This document shows, one piece after another, positions 19,043 to 27,832 of a stretch of 64,000 nt of DNA. Source of the stretch: Terrilactibacillus laevilacticus (lineage in GTDB: Bacteria > Bacillota > Bacilli > Bacillales > Sporolactobacillaceae); the NCBI RefSeq assembly GCF_006517395.1, contig NZ_VDCY01000012.1, forward strand, positions 1-64,000. The letters are read 5' to 3'. The notes beneath the pieces are model-generated. The model searched no databases, was not told the origin of the DNA, and was given only the letters and a program-made list of their open reading frames with translations. The translations under genes were made by a program, and so were the position numbers. Positions within the stretch are counted from its first letter, which is position 1. Every line of letters begins with the position of its first letter.

Positions 19043-21913
19043 TTATCTTTTTATTTTAATTTGGTAAACGTTTAATTTTTTATACAATGTGGTTCTAGAC
19101 ATGCCCATTTTCTTGGCAACCTTACTTATATTCGAATCCATTTCCTTTAAATAATTTAAAATTAACGTTTTCTCAGATTGGGCATTATCAATGACCGTAA
19201 TATCTTCATTCCCTTTTTGAGAGCGTTCCGATAAATAAGATTCATTCTTCTTTGGTTTTTCTAACTCATATATATCTATCTCAGATTGAAAATGTGATAA
19301 ATAATAACTTCGTTCAACAACATTACTTAATTCCCTAATATTTCCTGGCCAAGAATATGCTTTAATAGCTTCCAATGCTTTATGAGAAAATATTTTTTCT
19401 GTATGATTTTTACCGTTTAATTTATTTAGGAAATAATTTGCAAGCTCAGGAAGATCTATACTTCGCTCTCTTAAAGGAACAAGATTGATTTGGAAAACAC
19501 TTAATCGATAGTACAGATCACTTCTGAATGTTCCTTTATAAGCAATTTCGTTCAATAGATTCTTATTGGTTGCAGCTATGATTCGGACGTCGATGGGTAT
19601 TCGTTTATGGTCACCAACTCGTGTTATTTCATTTTCTTGCAGAACTCGAAGTAATGTCACTTGTAAATCAAGTGGTAATTCACCTACTTCATCTAAAAAT
19701 AGTGTACCACCGTTCGCTATTTCAAATAAGCCCTGCTTTCCATTTTTATTTGCACCTGTAAACGCCCCGCCAACATAGCCGAAGAATTCAGATTGAATAA
19801 GTTCCTTTGCTATAGCTCCACAATTGACAGCAACAAATGGTTTATCACTTCGCAAGCTTTCATTATGGATAGCATTCGCAAATAGCTCCTTACCCGTCCC
19901 GCTTTCTCCAATAATAAGAACATTTGCATCGGTTTGAGCCGCTGTTTTTGCTACATTTAATGTCTCAATAAAAGACGAATCTTTACCAATTATATCTTGA
20001 AACAATATTTTATGATGATTTTTTAACCTCCTTTGATTAAATAGAGTAAATTTAATTAAATGATAATCATGCCAGCATTGATAACTTATATCGAAAACTT
20101 CATTTTCTATTCTTCGACGAACGGGTTTCCCCATCGATTTATCGATGATATAGTCAAGATTTCTCTTGATCATATCTTTTATACTTGGTTTTTTAATCAA
20201 TAAACTTTCTGCATAGTCGTTCATAAACACAATATTTTCATTTTGGATGAGAAAAAAACCTGAATTACTTTGATTTACTATTTCTTGTAAAATATTCTTA
20301 TATAATAAATGATTTTTTCTTTCTTTAATAAACTTGACAAATGAAAAGACAAACAATTCCAGTGCACTTAAACAATTTAGTAGATTAGTAAAATGATCCG
20401 TTTTCGATAAAACGCCTAAGACACCAAGACATTCATCGCCTTCTATAATAGGAATTCCTGCCGTAATACACTTTTTCAAGGAGGGATCATCATGTTGAAT
20501 GCCTTGTACAATACATGTGTAATGGTTAATTAAGGCTAAACCATATCCATTTCTCCCCTTTGATTCTACAGACCACTTTGTTCCAGGTTTTAACTCTGTA
20601 TGCCACTCAAACGCTGACTGTTGACCTATACACTCAATTAATATGCCATCAGCCCCAATTAGAAAAAATTGATACGGATAAAACATAGGCAATTGATTAA
20701 GGAAAAAGAGATTATCCTTCCACCGCTCTTGTCGGTTCGTTAATTGTTCTTCTGAAATCGTATAATTTTCCAAGTGCTTTGTATTCCTCGGGTTTGATGT
20801 ATAAATTCGAAGAGGCAGCGTTGAAGCGGAATAGGAACGAAATGGTGTTGGCGCTATTAAGGTTGGCGATTCCCAGATAACATCAAAATTCCCCTCAGCT
20901 GTAGCATGCCCTATTCGAGAATACTGCCATAAATGATGATTATTATCATCAAATTTAACAAACCCTTGTGGTGCACCAAAGGTAGATTGGCATAACATCT
21001 CTCTTAAAATTGATGTATCAAACTTTTTCATTTTTCTTAATGCATCGCATAACAAGAAAACACTATTATAAGTATTTTCCATCACAGAACTGATTACATT
21101 TGATCCAAATCGATCATGATAGGTACGCACAAATTGTTGATTTGCTTCATTTTGTATAGTTTTAAAATAAGGAAAGGATGTATAGATTTCCTTACCATGA
21201 ATAGCGTTCATAGCCTTTAATTCGGTTTCTGCTGTAATAGGACTACATAACGGCATTTGAAATCCATACTGATGGTATTGTTGATAGAAACTAACAGCAC
21301 TATCACCAATCAATGTAGAAAAGACAATATCAGGCGCCGTGTATTCTATTTGTTTTAAGATATAATCAAAATGTTGACACCCGAATGGCGCATAGGATTC
21401 ACCAACAACTTGTCCACCATTAATATTAAGAAGTTGCCGCATATGATAATTGGTTTCTCGAGGATAAATATAATCTGATCCTACTAAATGAAAAGATACA
21501 CCTAACTGTGAAATAATCCATGGAACAAAACTTTGCAGTTGTTGATTAGGTAAGGCTCCACAGTAAAATACCCAATCATATTGCTCATTTCCTTCATAGA
21601 GCGTTGGATATAAAAGAAGAATATTATATTTTTTTAATAATGGTAATATCGCTTTTCTACATGCAGACGTATATGGGCCTATTAAAACTTGAACTTTTTT
21701 ATTAATGATAAGATGTTCAGCTTTTTTATAGGTAAGTAAAGGATCTGAAGCTATGTCTTCCACGAAAGGTTCAAGAGGTTTTCCATGTATTCCACCAGAT
21801 TGGTTAACAGATTGAATCGCAAGAAGGGCCGATTGATACTGACCGATCTCGGTAATGGCTGTACACCCAGTTAATGAAAATAAGATTCCAATTCTAAAAC
21901 AATCATTGGACAA
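19043..21913 (-). CDS. AmiC-like sensor fused to sigma-54 activator
   Basis: A 956-residue cytoplasmic regulator. Residues 1-370 are a type-1 periplasmic-binding-protein fold of the AmiC/UrtA type (start FRIGILFSLTG, then VLIGPYTSACRKAILPLL), without a signal peptide. About 395-535 is GAF-like, about 538-625 is PAS-like, and 639-868 is the AAA+ sigma-54 activator: Walker A GESGTGKE (669-676), the sigma-54 contact loop GAFTGA (716-721), Walker B GGTLFLDEVGE (735-745) and RSDLYYRL. A Fis-type helix-turn-helix ends the protein (913-953). It is divergent from amidase, permease and formamidase, with a sigma-54 promoter and half-sites between. In Pseudomonas, AmiC releases the antiterminator AmiR. 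Here the sensor appears wired directly to a sigma-54 activator (inference). Confidence 0.93.
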   Translation of the reverse strand: MSNDCFRIGILFSLTGCTAITEIGQYQSALLAIQSVNQSGGIHGKPLEPFVEDIASDPLLTYKKAEHLIINKKVQVLIGPYTSACRKAILPLLKKYNILLLYPTLYEGNEQYDWVFYCGALPNQQLQSFVPWIISQLGVSFHLVGSDYIYPRETNYHMRQLLNINGGQVVGESYAPFGCQHFDYILKQIEYTAPDIVFSTLIGDSAVSFYQQYHQYGFQMPLCSPITAETELKAMNAIHGKEIYTSFPYFKTIQNEANQQFVRTYHDRFGSNVISSVMENTYNSVFLLCDALRKMKKFDTSILREMLCQSTFGAPQGFVKFDDNNHHLWQYSRIGHATAEGNFDVIWESPTLIAPTPFRSYSASTLPLRIYTSNPRNTKHLENYTISEEQLTNRQERWKDNLFFLNQLPMFYPYQFFLIGADGILIECIGQQSAFEWHTELKPGTKWSVESKGRNGYGLALINHYTCIVQGIQHDDPSLKKCITAGIPIIEGDECLGVLGVLSKTDHFTNLLNCLSALELFVFSFVKFIKERKNHLLYKNILQEIVNQSNSGFFLIQNENIVFMNDYAESLLIKKPSIKDMIKRNLDYIIDKSMGKPVRRRIENEVFDISYQCWHDYHLIKFTLFNQRRLKNHHKILFQDIIGKDSSFIETLNVAKTAAQTDANVLIIGESGTGKELFANAIHNESLRSDKPFVAVNCGAIAKELIQSEFFGYVGGAFTGANKNGKQGLFEIANGGTLFLDEVGELPLDLQVTLLRVLQENEITRVGDHKRIPIDVRIIAATNKNLLNEIAYKGTFRSDLYYRLSVFQINLVPLRERSIDLPELANYFLNKLNGKNHTEKIFSHKALEAIKAYSWPGNIRELSNVVERSYYLSHFQSEIDIYELEKPKKNESYLSERSQKGNEDITVIDNAQSEKTLILNYLKEMDSNISKVAKKMGMSRTTLYKKLNVYQIKIKR

Positions 21914-22012
21914 TGAGCCTCACCTTCCCTTACATATTATCACTCTATTAGTTATTATACGCAGTAAATGAGATACTTTCATTCATACTATCTGACTATT
22001 TTAAATTATATT

Positions 22013-22066
22013 AATGTTCATTTTTGTTAAAGAACATAAGAACACTTTTGAACACTTTTGAACATT
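22013..22066 (+). promoter_or_regulatory. Upstream activator half-site array for amidase promoter
   Basis: GAACA occurs at 22032, 22040, 22050 and 22060 on the plus strand, the last three 10 bases apart. Its complement TGTTC at 22015-22019 forms an inverted pair with the first (ATGTTC and GAACAT, 22014-22019 and 22032-22037). The array ends 60 bases upstream of the -24 element, a normal distance for binding sites of sigma-54 activators. The divergent regulator is the natural ligand. Confidence 0.65.
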
Positions 22067-22125
22067 AATTGTCAAAATATATTAAAAATTGTCTACTAAA
22101 CATTCATAATTTTACATTTTTTAAT

Positions 22126-22140
22126 TGGCATCGTTTTTGC
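22126..22140 (+). promoter_or_regulatory. Sigma-54 (-24/-12) promoter of amidase operon
   Basis: TGGCAT, five bases, TTGC, with the GG (22127-22128) and GC (22139-22140) dinucleotides separated by exactly ten bases. This matches the consensus TGGCAC-N5-TTGC at nine of ten positions. The amidase start codon is 59 bases downstream. Confidence 0.88.
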
Positions 22141-22198
22141 GTGTATCCAAGTAGGGTGACAAAATTCACATTTCAAACATCAAAGGAGGAAGTATCAA

Positions 22199-23194
22199 AT
22201 GCCAGTAGGAACCATATCAAGTACAAAAGATACCGTAGGAGTAGCCGTTGTCAATTACAAAGTTCCAGTACTAGAGACACGTGAAGAGGTTTTAGAAAAT
22301 TGCCACCGTATCGCTGATTTTGTCGAAGGCACCAAGATGGGATATCCAGGATTAGATCTTATTGTTTTTCCTGAGTATTCGACACAAGGATTTCATCCAA
22401 CGAAGTGGAGGGATCTATGTACCACGGTTCCAGGACCTGAAACTGATATCTTTGCTGAAGCTTGTCGAAAAAACAAAGTATGGGGTGTATTTTCAATTAC
22501 TGGTGAAATCAACCCGATTGGAAACCCATATAATTGTTTCATTTTAATTGATGATAAAGGAGAGATAAAACTTAACTACCACAAAATTAATCCATGGGTG
22601 CCAAAGGAGCCCTGGTATCCTGGGAACGAAACGATGGTTGTTGAAGGACCTAAAGGTCTCATGATTGGAGCTAACGTTTGTTATGATTCCAACATGCCTG
22701 AAATCGTTCGTGATACGGTCATGAAAGGTGCTGAACTTGTCGTCCGGATTCAAGGTTACATGTATCCATCAAAAGAACAACAAATCAAACTAGCTAGTAT
22801 TCGAGCTTGGGAGAACCTAACTTATTTTGCTGTTGCCAATATGGCTGGACGAGATAAAGTCTATTCTTACTTCGGTCATTCTAACATTATCGATTTTGAT
22901 GGAACAACGCTTGCAGAGTGTGGGACAACACCAGACGAAGTCACTTATGCCGAGCTATCCATTTCAGCTATTCGAAATGCTAGAAAAAACTGGACGGCCG
23001 AAAATCACCTTTATAATTTGACCCATCGTGGCTATTCAGCGGTTGAAAATGGAGTTGCATCCAGCCCTTATTCTTTTTATAAAACCTGGGCTGATGATCC
23101 AGAGAAAGCAAAGGCCATTTGTGAGGCTATGACACGATCAACTCCAGAGCAACCAATAGAAAAAATTTACGAAGAAGAAACAACATTGAAATAA
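22199..23194 (+). CDS. amiE: Aliphatic amidase (AmiE-like)
   Basis: Nitrilase-superfamily amidase of 331 residues, hydrolysing short aliphatic amides to acid and ammonia in the cytoplasm. The start is like Pseudomonas AmiE (TVGVAVVNYKVP). Catalytic residues by motif are Glu59 (FPEYSTQG), Lys129, Glu137 and Cys161. Two positions differ from classical AmiE: YHKI replaces the usual YRKI around the lysine, and the nucleophile motif is ANVCYDSNMPE, where AmiE has CDDGNYPE and formamidase CHDG. It is shorter at the C-terminus than the 346-residue Pseudomonas enzyme. It follows a sigma-54 promoter and a good AAAGGAGG site, and is first of the amide operon. The amidase call is firm; the exact substrate is not. 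Confidence 0.88.
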   Translation: MPVGTISSTKDTVGVAVVNYKVPVLETREEVLENCHRIADFVEGTKMGYPGLDLIVFPEYSTQGFHPTKWRDLCTTVPGPETDIFAEACRKNKVWGVFSITGEINPIGNPYNCFILIDDKGEIKLNYHKINPWVPKEPWYPGNETMVVEGPKGLMIGANVCYDSNMPEIVRDTVMKGAELVVRIQGYMYPSKEQQIKLASIRAWENLTYFAVANMAGRDKVYSYFGHSNIIDFDGTTLAECGTTPDEVTYAELSISAIRNARKNWTAENHLYNLTHRGYSAVENGVASSPYSFYKTWADDPEKAKAICEAMTRSTPEQPIEKIYEEETTLK

Positions 23195-23231
23195 TTAGTC
23201 TCTTCAATAAAAAAATTGAAAGTGTGGTGTT

Positions 23232-24929
23232 TTGGATATGCAAGAACAACAACAAGTTACCATCCCAAATAAAACAAAGAGAAGCTTTAATTCATGGGTC
23301 AATAATCCTATGATAGAAGACTATGCTCTAAGATACGCTCCAAAATCATTCCGAAAATGGTCTGAATTTGCTGTTGCAAGTTCTGCAATTGGCGGTATCG
23401 CCTTCCTTGCTGATTTCGCTATTGGGGGGTCCATAACGATTGCTTATGGGTTCACCAATGCCTTTTGGGGAATTTTAATTGCCGGTCTCATTATTTTCCT
23501 TACAGGCATTCCGATTGCACACTATTCATCTAAGTACAATGTAGATATGGACCTCTTGACCCGTGGAGCTGGTTTTGGCTATCTTGGTTCAACTCTTACC
23601 TCTCTTGTTTATGCCACTTTTACTTTAATTTATTTTGCAACTGAAGGGGCCATTATGGCTCAAGCATTAGAAATTTATTTTCATATTCCACTGGGCATAG
23701 GTTACTTGATTGGTGCATTAGTCATTATCCCAATCGTTACATTTGGTATGACAGCTCTAGCTAAATTCCAAATTTGGACTCAACCACTTTGGATTGTTCT
23801 TATGGTTGTTCCAGTTATCGCAATTCTAGTAAAAGACCCACAATCCCTTGCAACTTGGACCCAGTTTGGTGGAAATTCATCATCCGGTCCTTCTTTCAAT
23901 CCTTTATTCTTTGCCATGTCAGCAGGGGTTGTACTTTCTCTAATCACGCAAATTGGTGAACAAGCCGATTATCTAAGATTTATGCCTGATCGAACTGCGA
24001 AGAACCATAAGAAATGGATTTGGGCAGTCATTCTTGCAGGTCCTGGTTGGATCATTATCGGTGCATTCAAACAATTATGTGGTTCCTTTTTTGTCTCATA
24101 TATTGCCCCAAGTGTTGGATTTGAGAAAGCTGGCGAACCGATTCAAATGTTTATCAAAGCTTTCGGCACCTTTATTCCTGGAGCATTCCTTGTTCTCACC
24201 ATCGCTACATTTTTTGTCTTAATGTCTCAACTTAAAATCCAAGTCACTAATGCTTACTCTGGATCCTTATCTTGGTCTAACTTCTTTTCTCGAATCATTC
24301 ATTTCCATCCTGGACGCGTTGCTTGGCTATTTCTTCAAGTGGCCATTGCCCTTGCCATGATGGAAGCTGGAATTTTTAACTTTTTAAATGCTGTTCTCGG
24401 ATTTTATTCTAATGTTGCAGTGGCTTGGATTGGCGCTATTGTAGCTGATTTAGTCATAAATAAAAATTTACTTAAAATTAGTCCACCGTATATTGAATTT
24501 AAGCGAGCCCATCTTTTTAATTTCAATCCCGTCGGTTTCGGATCGATGATCATTGCTTCAGTTATTTCAATCATTGCGTATTTCGGTTATCTTGGTGACT
24601 TTTTACAAGCTTTCTCGCCTTTTCTATCACTTGCCTTAGCTTTCATTTTGGCTCCAATCATTGCGATTGCAACAAAAGGAAAGTATTACATTGCACGAGA
24701 AAACCCTGCTCAGCAACAACTTCATGCAGCAGCACTTGAGCATACCCACATGCATGCACACAGCCACAATCATGTTCATGAGAATGGTGAATCAACATGC
24801 GCCGTATGTTCTTATGATTACGAACAAGAGGACACGACTTATTGTCCATTTCATGGAGGAACTATTTGTTCACTTTGTTGTAGCTTAGAGAAAAATTGCC
24901 ATGATATGTGTAAAAAACAAAAAGCATAA
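23232..24929 (+). CDS. NCS1-family permease with His/Cys-rich C-terminal tail
   Basis: Transporter of 565 residues from the nucleobase:cation symporter-1 (cytosine/allantoin permease) family, with about twelve membrane segments up to residue 485. After that comes an added cytoplasmic tail (about 490-565): histidine at every second residue from 504 to 516, then eight cysteines (523, 526, 538, 546, 549, 550, 556, 560) spaced like a double metal-binding knuckle, with CSLCC and CHDMC. Lying between amidase and formamidase, it probably imports an amide or a related nitrogen compound (inference). The start is TTG at 23232 or ATG at 23238; neither has a strong ribosome-binding site. Confidence 0.85.
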   Translation: MDMQEQQQVTIPNKTKRSFNSWVNNPMIEDYALRYAPKSFRKWSEFAVASSAIGGIAFLADFAIGGSITIAYGFTNAFWGILIAGLIIFLTGIPIAHYSSKYNVDMDLLTRGAGFGYLGSTLTSLVYATFTLIYFATEGAIMAQALEIYFHIPLGIGYLIGALVIIPIVTFGMTALAKFQIWTQPLWIVLMVVPVIAILVKDPQSLATWTQFGGNSSSGPSFNPLFFAMSAGVVLSLITQIGEQADYLRFMPDRTAKNHKKWIWAVILAGPGWIIIGAFKQLCGSFFVSYIAPSVGFEKAGEPIQMFIKAFGTFIPGAFLVLTIATFFVLMSQLKIQVTNAYSGSLSWSNFFSRIIHFHPGRVAWLFLQVAIALAMMEAGIFNFLNAVLGFYSNVAVAWIGAIVADLVINKNLLKISPPYIEFKRAHLFNFNPVGFGSMIIASVISIIAYFGYLGDFLQAFSPFLSLALAFILAPIIAIATKGKYYIARENPAQQQLHAAALEHTHMHAHSHNHVHENGESTCAVCSYDYEQEDTTYCPFHGGTICSLCCSLEKNCHDMCKKQKA

Positions 24930-24976
24930 TGTTATGGATTCTTTTTAAATCATCTTTTGTAAATTTATTTCATACT

Positions 24977-25049
24977 CCTTCCAGCATGTCTGGAAGGTGT
25001 CTCCACTTCTATGAATGAAATCACCTCTATTCTTCATTCGTAGAAGTGG
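24977..25049 (+). other. Two strong tandem hairpins between permease and formamidase
   Basis: First, CCTTCCAG and CTGGAAGG (24977-24984 and 24990-24997). Then a 17-pair stem with one mismatch (25003-25019 and 25033-25049, beginning CCACTTCTA and ending TAGAAGTGG). Neither is followed by a T-run. They could be an mRNA processing or stability element, or relics of an IS200/IS605-type palindromic end. Confidence 0.6.
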
Positions 25050-25122
25050 GGCTATAAGAAGTAAAGTTTGACAGAGTAATTAATAATGGCTCCGAATTTA
25101 TTAAAATCTAGGAGGTTAGGAT

Positions 25123-26118
25123 ATGGGAAGTATCGGAAGTATGACTAAACCAAGTGAAGGATTTCTTACCGCATTAATTCAGTACCCTGTACCCATCGTA
25201 GAATCTAGAGCAGATATTGATAAACAAATCAAACAAATAATTAAAACACTTCATTCGACGAAAGCAGGATACCCTGGTGTTGAATTAATTGTCTTTCCGG
25301 AATATAGTACCCAAGGTCTTAATACTAAAAAATGGACAACCGATGAGTTTCTATGCTCAGTACCTGGCCCGGAAACAGATCTATTTGCTAAAGCCTGTCA
25401 AGACGCTGGGGTTTACGGTGTCTTTTCGCTTATGGAAAAAGACCCTGATGGCGGTGCCCCATTTAATACAGCGATCATTATAGATCCAAGTGGAGACATC
25501 ATTCTCAAATATAGAAAACTTAATCCTTGGGTTCCAGTTGAACCTTGGCAAGCAGGAAACATGGGCTTACCGGTATGTGATGGCCCTGGAGGTAGTAAAT
25601 TAGCTGTTTGCATATGTCATGACGGTATGTTTCCTGAAATTGCACGAGAAGCTGCATATAAAGGGGCAAATGTCCTCATTCGAATCTCGGGTTACAGTAC
25701 ACAAGTCAACGACCAATGGATTCTAACAAATCGTTCAAATGCTTGGCAGAATCTCATGTATACTATGTCGGTTAATCTAGCAGGTTACGACGGCGTATTT
25801 TATTATTTTGGTGAAGGACAAGTTTGTAATTTTGATGGCACCACACTCGTTCAAGGTCATCGAAATCCTTACGAAATTGTAACGGCTGAAATCTACCCAG
25901 CATTAGCCGACCAAGCAAGAAGAGATTGGGGACTTGAAAATAATATTTATAACTTAGGAACACGTGGTTATGTTGCAACACCAGGAGGGGTGAAAGAAAA
26001 CCCATATACATTTATTAAGGATTTAGCAGCAAACCATTACAGACTCCCTTGGGAAGATGAAATCAAGATTAAAGATGGTTCAATATATGGTTATCCATCT
26101 CCAACTGTAAAAGCGTAA
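25123..26118 (+). CDS. amiF: Formamidase AmiF
   Basis: Hydrolyses formamide to formate and ammonia. The 331 residues are closely like Helicobacter AmiF over the whole length, starting [14 protein letters not shown] and ending with DGSIYGYPS. The catalytic triad Glu60, Lys132 and Cys165 ([11 protein letters not shown]) is intact, with the second Glu140. It is last in the amidase-permease-formamidase cluster, 193 bases after the permease across two hairpins. No clear promoter of its own was found, so it is probably read from the sigma-54 promoter. In H. pylori, AmiE and AmiF likewise coexist with urease. Confidence 0.95.
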   Translation: MGSIGSMTKPSEGFLTALIQYPVPIVESRADIDKQIKQIIKTLHSTKAGYPGVELIVFPEYSTQGLNTKKWTTDEFLCSVPGPETDLFAKACQDAGVYGVFSLMEKDPDGGAPFNTAIIIDPSGDIILKYRKLNPWVPVEPWQAGNMGLPVCDGPGGSKLAVCICHDGMFPEIAREAAYKGANVLIRISGYSTQVNDQWILTNRSNAWQNLMYTMSVNLAGYDGVFYYFGEGQVCNFDGTTLVQGHRNPYEIVTAEIYPALADQARRDWGLENNIYNLGTRGYVATPGGVKENPYTFIKDLAANHYRLPWEDEIKIKDGSIYGYPSPTVKA

Positions 26119-26209
26119 ATTAATACCATAGGGTCACAAGAATTATGTTTCTTTTCTTGCGGCCCTAATTTTGTCACTTTAGAGACAATTTAATGAATAA
26201 TGCTTAGAA

Positions 26210-26425
26210 GAGGTTGTTCAAAAAGTCACCAAATGATAAGCTACGAATCTCGGCGTTGGCTCGTTTTTCCGGTCCTCATGTAGTAAATACAAGAGGACCT
26301 TCAACTAAAATCGCTCACGTCCTGTGAGCAACGTTGAAGCTACCACATCATGTGGAATGCCGGTCCTCAAAACAGCGCCGCCTTGATCTTCTTGCTTCTA
26401 ATTTATCGCCTTTTTGAACACGCAC
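26210..26425. mobile_element. MITE-like repeat R1, copy 3 (long form)
   Basis: The same ends as the short copies, in the opposite orientation, flanked by a perfect 5-base target duplication TAGAA (26205-26209 and 26426-26430). The central loop is enlarged to 216 bases in total and contains, on the minus strand, the hairpin GCTCAC-AGGAC-GTGAGC (26313-26329) nested in a CTTCAAC/GTTGAAG stem. Confidence 0.9.
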
Positions 26426-26636
26426 TAGAAGAGGTTCCATTATAAAATAAATATATCAAAAAATTTATAACCCTCCTCTTAATTCCAAAATAAATTCTTC
26501 TCCCATGTCGAAAAAAATTTAGGAAGATCCTTCATCTAATATGTAAATTCTATCAAAATTTCTCCCCCATCTAACCGTTTAGTGCTAATATATAGCTAGA
26601 TTGCTTATTTAAATATTTCACATGCAAAGGAAGAAT

Positions 26637-27566
26637 ATGATGCTTAAGAAAATATTTATCACTCTAGCTATTGTTGTTGGAATTGCTCTCGTTGGCGGAG
26701 GGGGTTTTGTTTGGTATCTCTATCATTCTGTTAAAACGACCGCTAATAAGATTTATGATCCGGCAGGTGGATCCGAGAAAGATTCAAGTGCCATCAAGAA
26801 CCTTGAAGCCTTTCCTATTTTACTTCTTGGGGTTGATGAACGTAAAGGCGATGTTGGGCGGTCTGATACGATGATCGCTCTAACGCTTAATCCAACGAAA
26901 AAAACCATGCAAATGATCTCTGTCCCTCGTGATACAAAGGCAGAAATCGTTGGTCACGGAACAGTAAGTAAGATTAATAGTGCTTATGCTTATGGCGGAC
27001 CTAAAATGGCATTAAACACGTTTAACAACCTGTTCAATGTGAACTTTAAACATTATCTTCGGATTAACATGGAGGGTCTCGCAGATTTAGTCGATGCTGT
27101 TGGTGGGGTCACTGTCCACAACGATATTGATTGGCATGACGAAGGCTATTATAAAAAAGGCTACCATTATCAAAAAGGGGATATCACGCTCGATAATGGA
27201 GCAAAAGCTCTAGGGTATGTAAGAATGCGTCACTTAGATCCACGTGGTGACTTTGGACGAAACCAACGACAACGTGATGTCATTATGGCTGTTATTAACA
27301 AAGCCGCAAGTTTTGGATCATTCTCCAAATATCAAGACATCTTAAATGCCGTTCAAAAAAATGTTAAAACCAATCTAACATTTGATGATATGAAAAATTT
27401 AGCCTCTAAATACCGCGACTGCAAACAAAATGTTCAGAACTATGAAGTAAAAGGCTCGGATGATTGGGAAAAAACATCGAGCGGTTCAAAAATTTACTTC
27501 CTTCAGATTTCTGATGATGAAAAAGAACGCGTGCATCAAATGATTCAAGATCAACTAAGCGAATAA
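26637..27566 (+). CDS. LytR-CpsA-Psr family cell-wall ligase, copy 2
   Basis: A close relative of the LCP protein at 11086-12015, with the same length and most residues shared: the same anchor VWYLYHSVKTTANKIYDP, LLLGVDERKGDVGRSDTM, and VRMRHLDPRGDFGRNQRQR. The enzyme attaches anionic polymers to peptidoglycan at the outer face of the membrane. The start is the first ATG of an ATGATG pair behind AAAGGAAGA, the same arrangement as copy 1. The differences are concentrated in the linker after the anchor. The pair looks like an older duplication and may have divided roles (inference). Confidence 0.9.
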   Translation: MMLKKIFITLAIVVGIALVGGGGFVWYLYHSVKTTANKIYDPAGGSEKDSSAIKNLEAFPILLLGVDERKGDVGRSDTMIALTLNPTKKTMQMISVPRDTKAEIVGHGTVSKINSAYAYGGPKMALNTFNNLFNVNFKHYLRINMEGLADLVDAVGGVTVHNDIDWHDEGYYKKGYHYQKGDITLDNGAKALGYVRMRHLDPRGDFGRNQRQRDVIMAVINKAASFGSFSKYQDILNAVQKNVKTNLTFDDMKNLASKYRDCKQNVQNYEVKGSDDWEKTSSGSKIYFLQISDDEKERVHQMIQDQLSE

Positions 27567-27598
27567 AGTGAAACTTCAATCCATGAGTGTTTCTTCAT

Positions 27599-27722
27599 TC
27601 CCCGCGGATAGTAAGCCTGAACCAATCGGGCTCTTACGGGCAGTTATCCCCCACCTAGGAATGCTCGTTTACATTCATTACCTTGAGGTGGGGTCTAGAC
27701 TAGCCGTTAATGCGGGATAAAA
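27599..27722 (-). repeat. Repeat family R2, copy 1
   Basis: On the minus strand the order is CCCCACCTCAAGG, a spacer, GGTGGGGGATAACTGCCCGTAA, GCCCGATTGGTTCAGGCT and CGCGGGG. The same order, with compensating changes, occurs at 43735-43936. No coding capacity. Its RNA-like layout resembles the structured ends of IS200/IS605 elements, but no tnpA or tnpB is present. Confidence 0.55.
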
Positions 27723-27734
27723 AATAAAGACTAA

Positions 27735-27771
27735 ACAAGCCCACGTCCCTTTTATCGGGACGTGGGCTTGT
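27735..27771. terminator. Hairpin between convergent LCP2 and yfmL
   Basis: ACAAGCCCACGTCCC (27735-27749) pairs perfectly with GGGACGTGGGCTTGT (27757-27771). It lies between two convergent genes and probably serves both. Confidence 0.7.
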
Positions 27772-27832
27772 TAGTAAAGAGGAACGAAATTAATTTTTAG
27801 ACTTGCCTGTCACATTTATAGCTTGTCTAAAA

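Noticed and set aside
25067-25100. TTGACA ... TAATGG as a promoter for amiF
   Set aside because: Spacing to any -10-like hexamer is wrong (10 or more than 20 bases), so an independent promoter is not supported.
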